Positions 49,485 through 62,032 of a stretch of DNA of 64,000 nt are shown here, one piece after another. The DNA is from Bagarius yarrelli (lineage: Eukaryota > Chordata > Actinopteri > Siluriformes > Sisoridae). Each line of letters starts with the position of its first letter. The stretch's first letter is position 1. The stretch lies in contig VCAZ01000106.1 of NCBI GenBank assembly GCA_005784505.1, forward strand, positions 980,055 to 1,044,054. Reading direction: 5' to 3'. The translations under genes and the position numbers were made by a program. The notes under the pieces are model-generated. The model had not been told where the DNA came from. It searched no databases and saw nothing but the letters and a program-made list of their open reading frames with translations.

Positions 49485-52064
49485 TTTCTCCTTATTTTTT
49501 TTAATTTCTTGCCTCATGACACATCCTAACCTAAAGTCAGTGTTTTTTTTGCCGTTTGTATCCCAGTTAGCTATCTGACTTAGAGTAATTGAAGAAAGCA
49601 GGCAGATTTGGTTTTGCTCCCTAGAGACGCTTCAGTGTGTCAGGAAAATAGCGCAAATAGCGGCAGCGCTAAATAGCACTGCATAAAAGGGGTTGGATTT
49701 GACCAGTAGACTCCTGGACATATTCAAATATACCATTTCAGGTCTACGTGATAGATTTTTCCGTCCCATGACCGTTTGCTTCCATGATAGATAATCTTAT
49801 CAAAGGACAAATATTTGCATTTCTTACCTATAAATTATTAATCTCAGACGGAATGCAATCAGCTTTTATTTTATCTTTACAGCAATTTTGCATGCTTTTA
49901 ATTTTCTTGGTTGGTCTTTAAATTCTTTCCTGCTTATAGGCCCTGTTACAGGCTTAAATATTATTCACAGTGGAAATGCTGATTTAGGCTTTAGGTTGTT
50001 TTAAGTCAAATAAAAAAAAAAAAGCAATAATAGAATATGAAATCCAAATTAACAATATAAAATCTGGGAAAAAATATTACAAAGGTAGAACAATACCAGA
50101 CATTACAGTTAAATAAATAAGCTTCTCTCTGGTGCATCATCTCCGCTCTCCTTTGAGTGCCTCGACTTGTCTCTCTCGTTATGTTACCCCAAAGTAAATG
50201 AATGGAGCGCTCCTATTGGTTGCTATTTGTGATGTAATGATCTCCATAAAAAACATTGTTTTATATTTTAATGCTATTTAAGTTTTTTATTTGTTAGAGT
50301 ATAAATTTAAAGACATTATGACCGCATATTATCTATAGGTGATAGAAATAGGGTCAATTATTTAAATCCATTTTATTGTGTGTGATGGTTGTCCACAATA
50401 TTAAATGAAACATGCAGTTGTTATTATGGTCCGTTAAAATTTTGCACAGATATTGCTCAATTTTTACATTATTGTAATTTGCTGTAAACTCAACCAGCTG
50501 TAAGTCTTTACACCTTTTATTTTAATCTTATTATTCTGTCAAACTTCCTCAAATTCCTCAACATGTCCACTCAGCTAAAGTACACGCTTGTTTGTGGGCA
50601 TTTACTGTATCGTGTAAGTAAGAGTTTCCTGTTTCCACATTCTTCCTGATTTGACTCTTTTCATGAAGTGTTGGGAGACGGTATTCATGGAGGATGTTAA
50701 GTGGACACAGAGGGACCTCAAATGGGGACCCGATGGCTCTCTCAGAGCGAAGCCTTGGCAACCGCATTGGCTTCCTGCCATCTCTTGTGTTCCGTTCAAC
50801 TCTCTCTCTCTCTCACTCTCTCTCAGCCGCTTATATAAATCAGAGCATGGATGTGTATGTGAGAGTAAAACATTATTAATTTGTTGTTGTTTTTTTGTTT
50901 TTTTTTTTACTTAAATGGAGGAATTCTCAAAACAAATATAAAAGTCTCCAAAAAACTGCTCAACGGTCACGCTGCTTTATTCAATCATGCTTGAAAACAC
51001 TAGATACGATTATTAGTAACTAAAACCAGGAAGTACATTGACACAGGGCATTCTAAAAATAAAAAAAAGAGTTTCGGACAAGTTTTATTACAACAACAAT
51101 ACTATACCGGTGAACAGAATAGGACAACAAAAGTAGCTGGGTGTAGCATTAAAGCTTTGTGTAATGTATCACCTGAAAGCAATTGGACCTTAAGTATTAC
51201 AGAGGGATGGATAATTTGATGATAGTGATATACCGTCTAAATGTAATTTACCTATTATTTTTTTAATAAATTGATTTTTATTTGTCATTTTTATTTTTTA
51301 TTCATTGTAATTTTTTCACAATAGTAATCGTCTTAAAGCAGTTTTAGAGAAAAGAGGCTTTAAAAGATCTACAAATGTAATATTTTTGCTCATACTAATA
51401 CTCAATGAGCAACTGTGGCAACTGTGGCACTTCTGAAGATATTTTAGGATATTATAGGATCTAAGCTTACATTATTTACATTATTTACAACTGATTTATT
51501 TTGTCGTTCACTAAGCAGCATAAAAGCTGAAAAAAAATCCATATAGGTCAGACACCGGGGACAGATGGAGTAAAGAGACACTTATTCTCTGAACCCACAG
51601 TGTGGTTGGTGTTATATACCAGAGAGGGCCATCGTCTATGAATTCATGAGGGGACGTAACCGGAGACGTGAGTGTAAGCGAAGTATACGTCCAACAGCAA
51701 GGCGCCTGTTGCTTAAAAATGGAACTGACTGGTTTAAAATGCATGTTTTCAGAACAAATTCTGCTGTAATTTCCGAGTACCTTTAATTCTTGAAAACCAA
51801 AATCACACGAAAGGATTTCATCAATTTGTCTATCATATCAACAGATACTAAATGATTAGGAGTTCCTTGTCCCATTCTGACAATACAGAACATGTCACCA
51901 GCTACTTCCTGTCACTTTAGTCTTTGGTATGTTTTGGAAACCACAGTTTTTTATTTAAAGGAGAAAAGTTTTCACTTTTTGTCACATACAGATTATAGTA
52001 CAGTGAAAGTCTTTCTTTACATAAAACTAATTAAGTTACTAAGGAAGTTAGGATTAGATAAGGT

Positions 52065-52200
52065 GAGCTATGATGGAGCACTTCTGGAGCAGGCAGAGAC
52101 GTTGCTCAAGAGGGCCTGACAGTGGCAGCCTGCCAGTTCTGGTACTTAAGCTTCAATCTTTTTAACCGTTAATGCAAAATCATCAAACCAGATAAGCCAC
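52065..52200 (+). repeat. SINE-like repeat fragment
   Basis: AGACGTTGCTCAAGAGGGCC, TGACAGTGGCAGCCTGCCAG and a degraded tail TTTTTAACCGTTAATGC. This is the middle and 3' portion of the family. Confidence 0.5.
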
Positions 52201-53610
52201 TGAGTAAATCAAAGCAGTAAAATCTGGAAACTTAAAGATGCAAAAGATGAATGTGTGTTTTGAGCTATACTTATACACACACACACACACAGACACACAG
52301 ACAAAACCCAAATACATAACAAAAAGTACAAGAGAACAATGTGTGACTGTGTGACGGCATTGTGGAGTGAAAAACAAACAAAAAGTACTCACTTTTGTGA
52401 GATCCTGTATATATATATATATATACACACACACATCTATTTTGATCTTTATATATCTCTCTCTATATAGATTCTCTCAAAGGACAAGACTATAGAAATT
52501 AAACTAGAATATTAGTTATTAGTAGTTATTGTGCAGCTTGTATAACAGTATAGATTTACCGACCACTGAACAACATGAAGTTATCCTTATTGTCAATCTC
52601 TTCACATGTAAAAGAACTCTGTTTATCTGTTTATTTACATACATTTTATTAAAACGCTTTCGAAAATGTATTTACACTGTTAAGCAAATACTATTAATAC
52701 ATATTACGAGTTATTTATTTAGTTTACTAGTTACTTAGGTATGTAGTGAGTTGGTTAGTTCATTTGTTCATTTGTTTATTATTCAGTTATTTGTTTTAAG
52801 ATTATTTTCTATATCTATTTTGAAACTGGAACATTCAACACACAAACCTAAAACTTTTTAGGTAAATTAAATAGTTAGGTATAATGATAAGTATTTAATT
52901 TACTAAAACATGTAAATCTAAGCCTTTTATAGGTTAATTGTGTATTCGTTATACAGTAGTATGTATTTTTTATACATATATAGCTGCCGTTATTAAAAAT
53001 ATGTGCACAATGTCTGGTTTTGCTCATCCACCCACATGATATTCAGGCAAGAGACTGGTACTCACCGTATGATAACCACACAAACTGGTTATTCTAGTTC
53101 TGGATCACAATCTGTAATGTACACTTATTTAAACAACAAAATATCAGCTGTGTGTGTGTGTTTGTGTTAAATGAGGAGAAATATAATCATATGATCTTAA
53201 CCAGTCCATTATCTCCTAGCAATTAAATTAGAAATAATCCATGAGGGAGTGGCATGATTAAGTGTTAAACATGGTTTAAAAGTCCCCATCCTGAAAATGT
53301 CACCCGTGTGGAAGACCTTCCTTGCACTGAAGCCTTATTCTCTAAATATTCCCCCTAAAAAACACATCGAAGTACATTTAGACCACTTAACTTAATGATT
53401 AATATTGGGATGTGGAGAGATTTTTAACCAGCAGAGAAAAAATGTACACCTATTATACCTTTAATATCTGTTTACACCTATTATACCTTTAATTTCCCTT
53501 TACACCTATTATATCCAAACACGCCGGACAATGGACTCTCAGCGGTTTTTGGCGCCATCTAGTGTTCAGTGTGACTGAATTACACTATTTACACTTTAAA
53601 TAAACTATTC

Positions 53611-53666
<56 letters not shown>

Positions 53667-53667
53667 G
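53611..53667. repeat. (GATA)n microsatellite
   Basis: Fourteen perfect GATA units between chst2 and dipk2a. Confidence 0.95.
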
Positions 53668-54679
53668 TCTTAGTAATCAAATCACATACGTGTAATGAAT
53701 AGTCTTGTCCTCTCCCGAACTAAGCTAAGATAAAATATATTCAGATGTCTATATATCAGAAGTTTTCAACCTTTTTTTTTTGTCACCCCTTTGACGGAAT
53801 AATTTACTTAAAGTTCCCCCAGAGATTTTAAGTATATATTTCAATAATTGAATAGTACATTTACATGTTTATTTCCTAAACATTTATTTTTTTTATCCTT
53901 AACTTTTAAGAAGTAGTATTTATTTTATTACACATTTGAACATATAAAATTTACTATGAGTACAATGCAAATGTGGTTTTCTGACATCGTGTCCGTTGTC
54001 ACATGACATAAATTAAACAAATAATTTAGATCTTTGTTTGTACGTTTTATTTACATTTTAATTTTAATATTACGTAACCTATTATTTGTTTAATTTTTAA
54101 ATAATTATAATTTAAATATCTGCCTGTCGTCAACTCAAAGCCTCTGCAATTTCCTCGAGAACCACCAGGGGTCCGCGAACCCCAGTTTGGGTAACCCTGC
54201 TCTAGATTTATTAATAGTGCAGATACACCTTTTATTTCCGTGTTGAAAAGGAATGTAATGTGTAGAACTGCACACTAGAGGGCAACAGAACCCGCATAAA
54301 GAACCAAACGACACAAAAGAATATTGACTATAACCACACAAAAAAGCTCGAAAGTTAGCTAATACATTACTTCCTTCCTATAACTTTGTTAAAATATTAT
54401 TATACTATTAGTATTATTATTAAAATTATTTATACGTGTAAATAGTTAATAACGGAAAATCTTATTTAAACAGAAACACTGCTACGTGTACTACATGTAA
54501 TTATGCAGAATAACAGAGATAATAAAGAATAAAAGAATATTCTACTACTATAATTGCTACTGCTACTACGAGCCCGTACATTAGTGTATAACATATTTAT
54601 TTTGATGTACCATAACATGTATATCATTAGAGAAAATATTTTAAAAGTGTTTTGTTTAAATATCTTTTTTCCTGCTTGT

Positions 54680-55060
54680 TGTGCAGAGCGGTCGCGAACC
54701 TACGTGTGCGTTTAGGGAGGAGCGAAACCTGCGTCGCTATAGTAACCAGGAAAGTAACGTAAACGTGTCCTAGGTGTCGTGACTCGAAAGCGCGAAGCTG
54801 AAGCGGAGGCAAACGGAGCTTTTTTTCCTCTCCCGCGGAGCCCGTTGGTAAAAAGAAGAGACGACAAGAAAAAAAACCCGCAGTTTCGAGTTTGGATTCG
54901 GGAGATAGAAATGCTTTTTCCACAGTCAGTGGAATAAAACAGGATTTCCCGCTTTAAGGCACCAGCCGAGAATAAAGTGACGGTTAAAGCGCAGTGAACG
55001 ATCGGGGCGATGAAAGACGGAGCGGAGTTGAGGAGTCGGTTACGGAGTCATTTGGTGTGT
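54680..55060 (+). promoter_or_regulatory. dipk2a: CpG-rich block, putative dipk2a promoter and first exon
   Basis: The most CpG-dense stretch between chst2 and the dipk2a coding exons. It includes GCGGTCGCGAACC, GAAAGCGCGAAGC and CTCCCGCGGAGC. An RFX X-box-like site (GTCGCTATAGTAAC, 54733-54746) lies inside. A non-coding first exon would end at a donor such as the GGTAAGT near 55331 or the GGTGTGT near 55053 and join the acceptor at 60934. That join is inferred. Confidence 0.45.
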
Positions 55061-58000
55061 ATTTATTTAACTTTTATTTAACTATTGTGTACTTCAAAAT
55101 ACAAAAACATTAGTCACCTCATATAGGTATAAATGTCGACCTAAGAATAAAAACTCTTTTAATTCTTTAACTTTTTTTAAAAAGTTAGTTTAGTTGACGG
55201 TGATGTTGGTTAGCTAGTCTGCTAGCCAGGCTGCTGGTGTGTTTACGGAGAGTTATTTACTTCTTTATTATTATTCTTTAAAATTCTTCGTGTTATTTTT
55301 AATTTTTGGATCACTTACATAAGCTGCTGCGGTAAGTGATCCATTGAAACTTTAAATGGAGATCGCTTGCTTCAAAATTAATATTTAAATATGATAATAT
55401 AATCATATTTTATTTGCATATGTAAATAGTATTCATGGTTAAAAGAACTATTTAAACACACTTAAAATTAAGCTTAAGTAAGTATAGTTTATTATCAACA
55501 GATTAAACGTATTTCCGTGTTTGAATAATATACCTGAACTCGACTCCTCAGAACCGACTCCAAAGGTTCTTTTAAAAGACTTGTTTTTTTAAACTTTATT
55601 TTTCTCTGATTCAAAATAAAAGTTTGTATGCCAGGATATTTAGTGCAACTTAGATCAAATTTTCTTTTATACTTTCATACAACAAAAAAATCCGCTGTTT
55701 TCGGCTTAAACATTTGAAAGATTCAATGAGTCGAGTAATTTTTACCACTGAATCGTTTGGACGTGTTTTCAGTTTTGCGGAAAAACAGTCGTGTTTAGAA
55801 ATGCGCCAAAAAATGAAAATGTAGGAAGAAAAAGGCACATACTGCACACAAAAAGTTATTGCGTCTAGTTTAGATAGTTTGCACACCAACCAACTGATAA
55901 ATAATAATAAATCAAAATTTCCCATGAATATTTGGGTCAGATAGAGATGCAGATTTACAAGGTTTGGGCTTCTTTTTCTTCTTTTTTTTAATTTGCATTT
56001 GATTATTAGCTTTTTAAAACTTTTTGTAGGTTTCCTTTTTTAATTTCTTTAACACTTAACAGAATATTATTCCTTTAACACCACATCCACTATTTATTAT
56101 TATTATTGTTATTGTGTGCAAAAATAAACACATACCGATAACATACAATTACCGTAAATTTATTTTTAAAATTTTCTTGAAGGTTTGTGTAGAAAATAAA
56201 GCTGTCATAATTATTAAATAATCGTATGATCGCAATTATTTGACCTAACTGCAATCCTTGAATCCAACCGCAATTATTGCACACCTTTTTTTTAGCCACA
56301 AGGGGGAGCTGTAGTACTTGCAGCACCCTACTTTCAACCTGAGTAAGTGAGTTGGAGCGGCGGAATTTAAAAGTTGGAGCGTTGGGGTTTTCTGCTGCTT
56401 CAAGTGCGCTCCAATAACGTCCCATCACCAGCTCAACTCATATTAATGCCACGGCCCATAATGCAACTGCATAGAGTACGAGTGCATTCTTATGTTGCTA
56501 AACAGATCAACACCACTGACAGTCTGAACGTCCTATTTATCTATAATAAAATATTTACAGTAAAGCGTTGATAAGGCACAAACTGGAGCGATTATAAAAT
56601 GCTTCGAGTTTCTATTTTAAATGATTATTTTTTTATACAAACAATTAATTGTCAAAGCCCTAAAGCAAACACTTATCGCTAAAGCCCGAAAACAGACAAT
56701 AAATCATCAATTTATCATCATCCAAATTTGATAATCATGACAGTCCTGGTCGTAAGAAAGAAACCAGTTATTCAGCCTACGCGTGATCAGCAGAATGTTT
56801 GAGTGAAGGATGTAAATTGTGAGGCAGCTGCTTTAATAAAGGCATGTTTGAGCAGCTGCACTTGTTAAATAAGCTGCAAATGGCAATAAACACCCCCCCC
56901 CTTGATAATGTTCTGTGTGAAGACACTAAAAGATTTGACTTTGGGTGATCTTTAAACTCTGATAACTGGTCCTGTTATAGCATCTCTGTGGAAGCAGAGA
57001 CCAGACTGTGGCCTAATATTCAAATGAGCACATTTGATTGACAGGTCTGGGTCTGAGCTCTGAACGGGAACACGGGATACAAACAGTTTGGACAAGATGC
57101 TCTGTTTTAAGAGTTTTCCGTTTCCTCGTCATGTCTTTACTTTAAGAAAGTGCTGTGAATGATTATTTTGCCTACCTGCTTTTCTGGTACATGTGGGATG
57201 TGTTTTTGTTTTTTTTTAATAATCTGGCTGCACTTTTTTGTATTCCTGTTTTGAGATAAGTTACGATTTTAGCCTTGAGAATTTATTCAATCAATTGAAT
57301 TTCTTAACTTCCGTTGTTCTAGTTATTCTCACATCATTAATTATTATCACTCTTTCCTTAATCGTACATGTTTGTCAAACAGCTCGGCGATCCCAAACAT
57401 GTCAATATTTAACATCTCATAGCGCAACTTGTCAGGAAGTCTAAGAGTGTTAATCAGCGACCGAAATAGTCCTACAGATTCTGTGTTAAAATAAATTCAT
57501 AGTGCTTTGATTTATTTAGCAGAACCTAGAGGTTGATTTCTAAAAACAGTGAGGACCTCACTTCCTGTCCAGCACAGTGTGTGGCACGCCCATACCGTAC
57601 GTTTGCATCTTGTTTGGATAAGCAGTGCCTGTCAGACAGAGCACTGGATTATTTTCTCCTCTCCAGACACACAGCCGTCTTAGAATTTGGTCTCCGTGCC
57701 AACAATTATATTTGTTCGTTTGGCTTTCAGATCTGCAGCGACATTCAAGTGACCCTGCGTCGGTGCCTCAGTTGTGTACTGAGCGATTTCAGTGAACACA
57801 ACAAGTAGTCTGTTTCGAAAAGTTCACATAAAGGACATCTACCGATCATATCAAACTGGGCACAATGTCACAGCTGTTAAAAAGAGAACTAACTGAGCCG
57901 GTTATCTTTATTATATTAAAAATATTACGAATATAACCTAAAATACATGGATATAATAGCGTAATTTATATTAATAAACTATCATTTTATTATAATAAAG

Positions 58001-60934
58001 GGTCACAAACAGTTCTTACTCTAGTCATTATTTATTTATTTAGAGTCAGTAAAAGCAAGGGACACTGTAGCCTGAACGCTATTGGCTGTCGTCTAAATTA
58101 GTCAAGCGCTGTTTCGGCACAGAAATAATAATAAAATAAACACAGATTGTGAATTAGCGGGTCAAGTGGGGTTTATATTCGACTGGACCACAGTTGTGAT
58201 TCGTGGATTAATTGCAAAGTTTAATAATAGAGTAAAAGTTTTTGCAGATTGTTTTAAGGTTTGTTACTGTATAAACCTTTTAATTTAGTTTAACGCATTC
58301 AGGTGCAGGTAATACTCATTGATGTCTATACATCATTTTTGTTCTATTGTGTTTATCTCTGCTTATAATTTGTGTATTATATTACCAGCAGATGGATTTA
58401 CTTATGAAATCAGTACTTTCAAATAGTTTTTCCAAGTCATCTGGTGGATTGTTTTCATATTGTAATATATAATTGCAGAAAAACAAAATATCGCTATGTT
58501 GGTGCAATATCATGCAGTCCTAATTAGCGCGAGGTTCCTATTTTTAAACTCAGTCAGTCGTTAGTTGCCCAAGGAAACACTGCAGTCACAACGAGACTTT
58601 ATTGAAAAATAAAGCGTCTGTTCCGGGACGAGGGTAGCAATAAGGACCTTCCTCAAAGCCTTCTGAATATATATCACATCCACAAACTTATGAAAAAATA
58701 ATGAAAGTTAAAACTATTTTTTTTTCTCTTTATTAGTGCTTGTAGATTTAAAACAAAGTTAAACAAAGAGTTCTAGTCTAAAATGCTCCCATTATTCTTA
58801 CCAACCCTACATTTATTTTTATTTATTTATATTTGGAATATAAATATACCAACCAACGTTACCACTCCCTAATCCCTCTTTGCAGATATAGTTACATTTG
58901 TCTATTCGACTTGTAGGAACCTGCGATTAGCTGTGATTACCAGGGGATGTTTAGAACAAAGGTCACATTTTCAAAAATACGTCTATAGTCGCGTTTAAAG
59001 TTGCACAAAACACTACAAACAGGTTTTTCTTTTTAAAAGGTGTTTTCATAGTAAAAAAAACTCCGCTAAGCCTTTGCTATGAAAACATTTCACACCATCC
59101 GATAGTTTTCATATGTAGCTACCAAACTTCCGGCCAATTAGAACAGAGAATTCAGCGGCGCTGGGTTTTAATGGGTTATAGTGTGGAAACTGTAGCAAAG
59201 TCCTAGTTGTATCGTAGTTCCTGAGCTTCGAGGGTGCATTTAATAGTTGCTGACTGTAATGTAGTGGATGTCGAACAGCTTAATTACCCCGGGCTCCAGA
59301 AAGAGAGAGAGGCAGAGAGAGTTTTGCTTGATTGTTGTCCCTGCAGTATAATGCTCCTGTGATCAAACATTATCGACCACAGCACTCAATATCCACAGCA
59401 GCTGTGGTTTTTCATTTCCTGGTCCGAGGCGAGATGCGACTTGTGTTCAGCCACTTAAAAGGTTGTGTGTATGTGTATATATAAACACACACTTTTTATA
59501 AGTCGCGTTCAAGTTCCCCAATACTTTCTTTCCGAGCTGGAACTCGAACTGCATCACATTACGATTGCAGAAGCCTGGTTTGGAACCCTGGGCTCCGGAT
59601 TTGTGCCTAGTTTACATCTGGAAGGTTGATGAAACCGGAGACTGATGAGTCATCTCTCACCATCTGTCTGCACTCTTAAACACACCAGACACGTCTTAGT
59701 TTTTCTCTTCTCCCGAACTACTTGTGTGTCCATTTTTATATATTTACATTTTTATATATATATATATATATATATTTGGCGCGTCATCTTGTCTGTTACG
59801 TTGTTCCAGTGGTATTTCTGACGAAACAAACATGCCTACTCATGAAAGTTGTTTTGTTTTTTGTTTTGTTTTTTACGTTTTTATACATGGCACAAACCTG
59901 AAAGCTTTTAGTCTCATGAAATTATTGTTCTAAGTTTAACCTCGGATTCATGTTCATGTCTACTGCTAAAAAAAATAAACCCACATGCCAAATTTACTTT
60001 AAAAATGTTTCATTTAGCAAAAAGAAAACAGCGTTTTCAGCCAGTGGTAGGAACACTTTCCGACATCTCTGTAGTACAAGTGGAGACCTGCAGGTAAATG
60101 TTTGTCGTATGTTTGAACACGGATAAAGTCATCCTGTGCTGCCCCGAGTTTAAAGGTTATTTAAATGATTATTGTTTTTCACAACATTCTGGATTGTAAC
60201 AACTGTCATAGGTAAAAGTCTCATGTGTCCCACAAACCTGCTTTGTCAATTAGCAATATAGCTTCGTTGAATTAACCGATATTAGTTCTCCTTAGGCCTT
60301 ACATATTTATTTCACGTGTCAGCATACAGCGTGGCAAATGAAGCGGTGTGAAATAAGAATTGATGACTCATAATAGCAATTATAAAGTTCATTAAGCTGG
60401 AGTGTATAAGGACTAATTTAAAGACGTGTAGTCTCTTTGAGATTAGCGTTAATAGTTAACACAGAAGACAAAAGTGTTTCCTGTCATTTTATAGTAATTA
60501 AATTTCCCTGTCGCTGAAGGACAAGTATGAGATATGTACGCTATTGTCCGGTCTTATCAAATTGGTCCTGGTATGCGCCGTTATATTTTTCTGCTTTCGT
60601 TTTTATCTCCCAAATTATGCTTAGCAATTAAATTTAATAACCAAAGGATCATGCAAGTGAGATTTCTCTGGTTTTTGTATGCGTCGACTTGAATTGCTTT
60701 TTCATACGTAGATGGGGAAAATGGCAAATGGATAAAAAGTTGCCATGCTTTTAAAAAAAACTCTTTAGGAGCAATTCTTATAGAATAACTTTAAATTGCA
60801 AGGAAACTTGGGCTCTTATTTGTTCCATCTTGTTCTTAAATGCTCACATTTAAGCTCTGAAAATGTCTTCTTTTTTATCTGTGATTGCTGAGTGTAAAAC
60901 AATACCTTTTTTTTTTTTTTTTTTTTTTTTTTAG
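55061..60934 (+). other. dipk2a: Presumed dipk2a intron 1
   Basis: No coding exon recognised. AT-rich, with short TA and TG repeats near 59460-59775. It ends in a run of 26 T (60907-60932) followed directly by AG, an extreme polypyrimidine tract. Confidence 0.45.
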
Positions 60935-61148
60935 GTGACTCCTAGAAAGGATGCTTAATGCTAGAGTGTGAATTAAGTCACACACAAGATCTTGGGGCCA
61001 ACAACGTGAATTGAAGGCCTCCTCACCAACATGGATCATTACAGGTGACAAATAGTGATGATGATGCATGTACCACCAAGAAGTTTGGAACAGTGGCATT
61101 GAGGAAGACTGAACTGTACCTATTCTCCTCGAGCCACTGTTGTTCAGC
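60935..61148 (+). promoter_or_regulatory. dipk2a: dipk2a 5' leader with several upstream ORFs
   Basis: Between the T26-AG acceptor and the main ATG there are short uORFs at 60951-60971, 60958-61014, 61031-61048, 61058-61102 and 61068-61112. They encode 5 to 18 residues. All stop before 61149, and an in-frame stop at 61110 precedes the main start. If this leader is in the mRNA, scanning ribosomes would meet many ATGs first, suggesting translational control. Confidence 0.45.
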
Positions 61149-61951
61149 ATGTTGCGGTTGCTTTCGCTAAAGCTTGCCCGCGTCTACCGTTGCGGCAAGT
61201 TTCTTTTTATCGCGGCCTTGTTCGTCGTCTTGCTCATGAACACCCACAACTTGCTGGCCTCTTTCCAGAGGAACGAGCTGACTGATCGCCGCTTTATCGG
61301 CCTTAACAAGTGTCCGGCCTGCTTCGGGACCAGTTGGTGTCGCAAGTTTACCAATGGGCAACTCACTTTTGAGACATGGGGAAGGCTACGTTTTCTGGAC
61401 TTCTTTAACGTGAAAAACGTGTACTTTGCTCAATATGGGGAGCCCCGGGAGGGCACCCGAAGGGTAGTCCTTAAACGCCTGGGCTCCAACACAGAACTTG
61501 CAGAGATTGATCAGAAGATATGTAAGAGAGCCACAGGAAAACCCCGCTGTGACCTCGTCCAAGCCATGTACAGAACTGAGTTTGCACGGCTCAATGGGGA
61601 CGTGAGGTTGCTGACGCCCGAGGTGGTGGAGGGCTGGTCAGACATGGTGCACTGCCCCTCTCAAAGACTCCTTGATCGTGTTGTTCGGAGGTACGCAGAG
61701 ACCAAAGACTCTGGAAGCTTCCTCTTGAAGAATCTAAAGGACACTGAGAAGATGCAGCTACTGATGACGCTGGCGTTTAACCCGGAGCCTTTAGTGCTGC
61801 AGGTAAATTTAATGTTTCCTACAAGTCATACAGTAAACTTAAGAGATGGACCAGGAAGATAATAGATCTCTGATCTGAGAATTAGAGGCTACGAATCTGT
61901 TCTATTACAAACCTTTTTTTGTTTTCATAAATTATTCATCAGTTTTACTTA

Positions 61952-62032
<81 letters not shown>

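Larger units (their letters stand above)
49485..54680. other. Intergenic region between chst2 and dipk2a
   Basis: No coding exon recognised on either strand. In particular, no Na+/H+ exchanger (slc9a9) exon was seen, although that gene lies between CHST2 and DIPK2A in human. Holds a SINE-like fragment (52065-52200), CA/TA microsatellites (52275-52437) and a GATA array (53611-53667). Confidence 0.6.

Noticed and set aside
54627..54923. 98-residue minus-strand frame in the CpG-rich block
   Set aside because: It is best explained as the shadow of the promoter and first exon of dipk2a; no similarity recognised.
57533..57808. 91-residue Cys-containing frame in the dipk2a intron
   Set aside because: No recognisable family, no clear splice sites, and codon pattern not distinct from surroundings.
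61140..61148. TTG start for dipk2a three codons upstream
   Set aside because: The ATG at 61149 matches the family N-terminus and is the first in-frame ATG; non-ATG initiation is unsupported.
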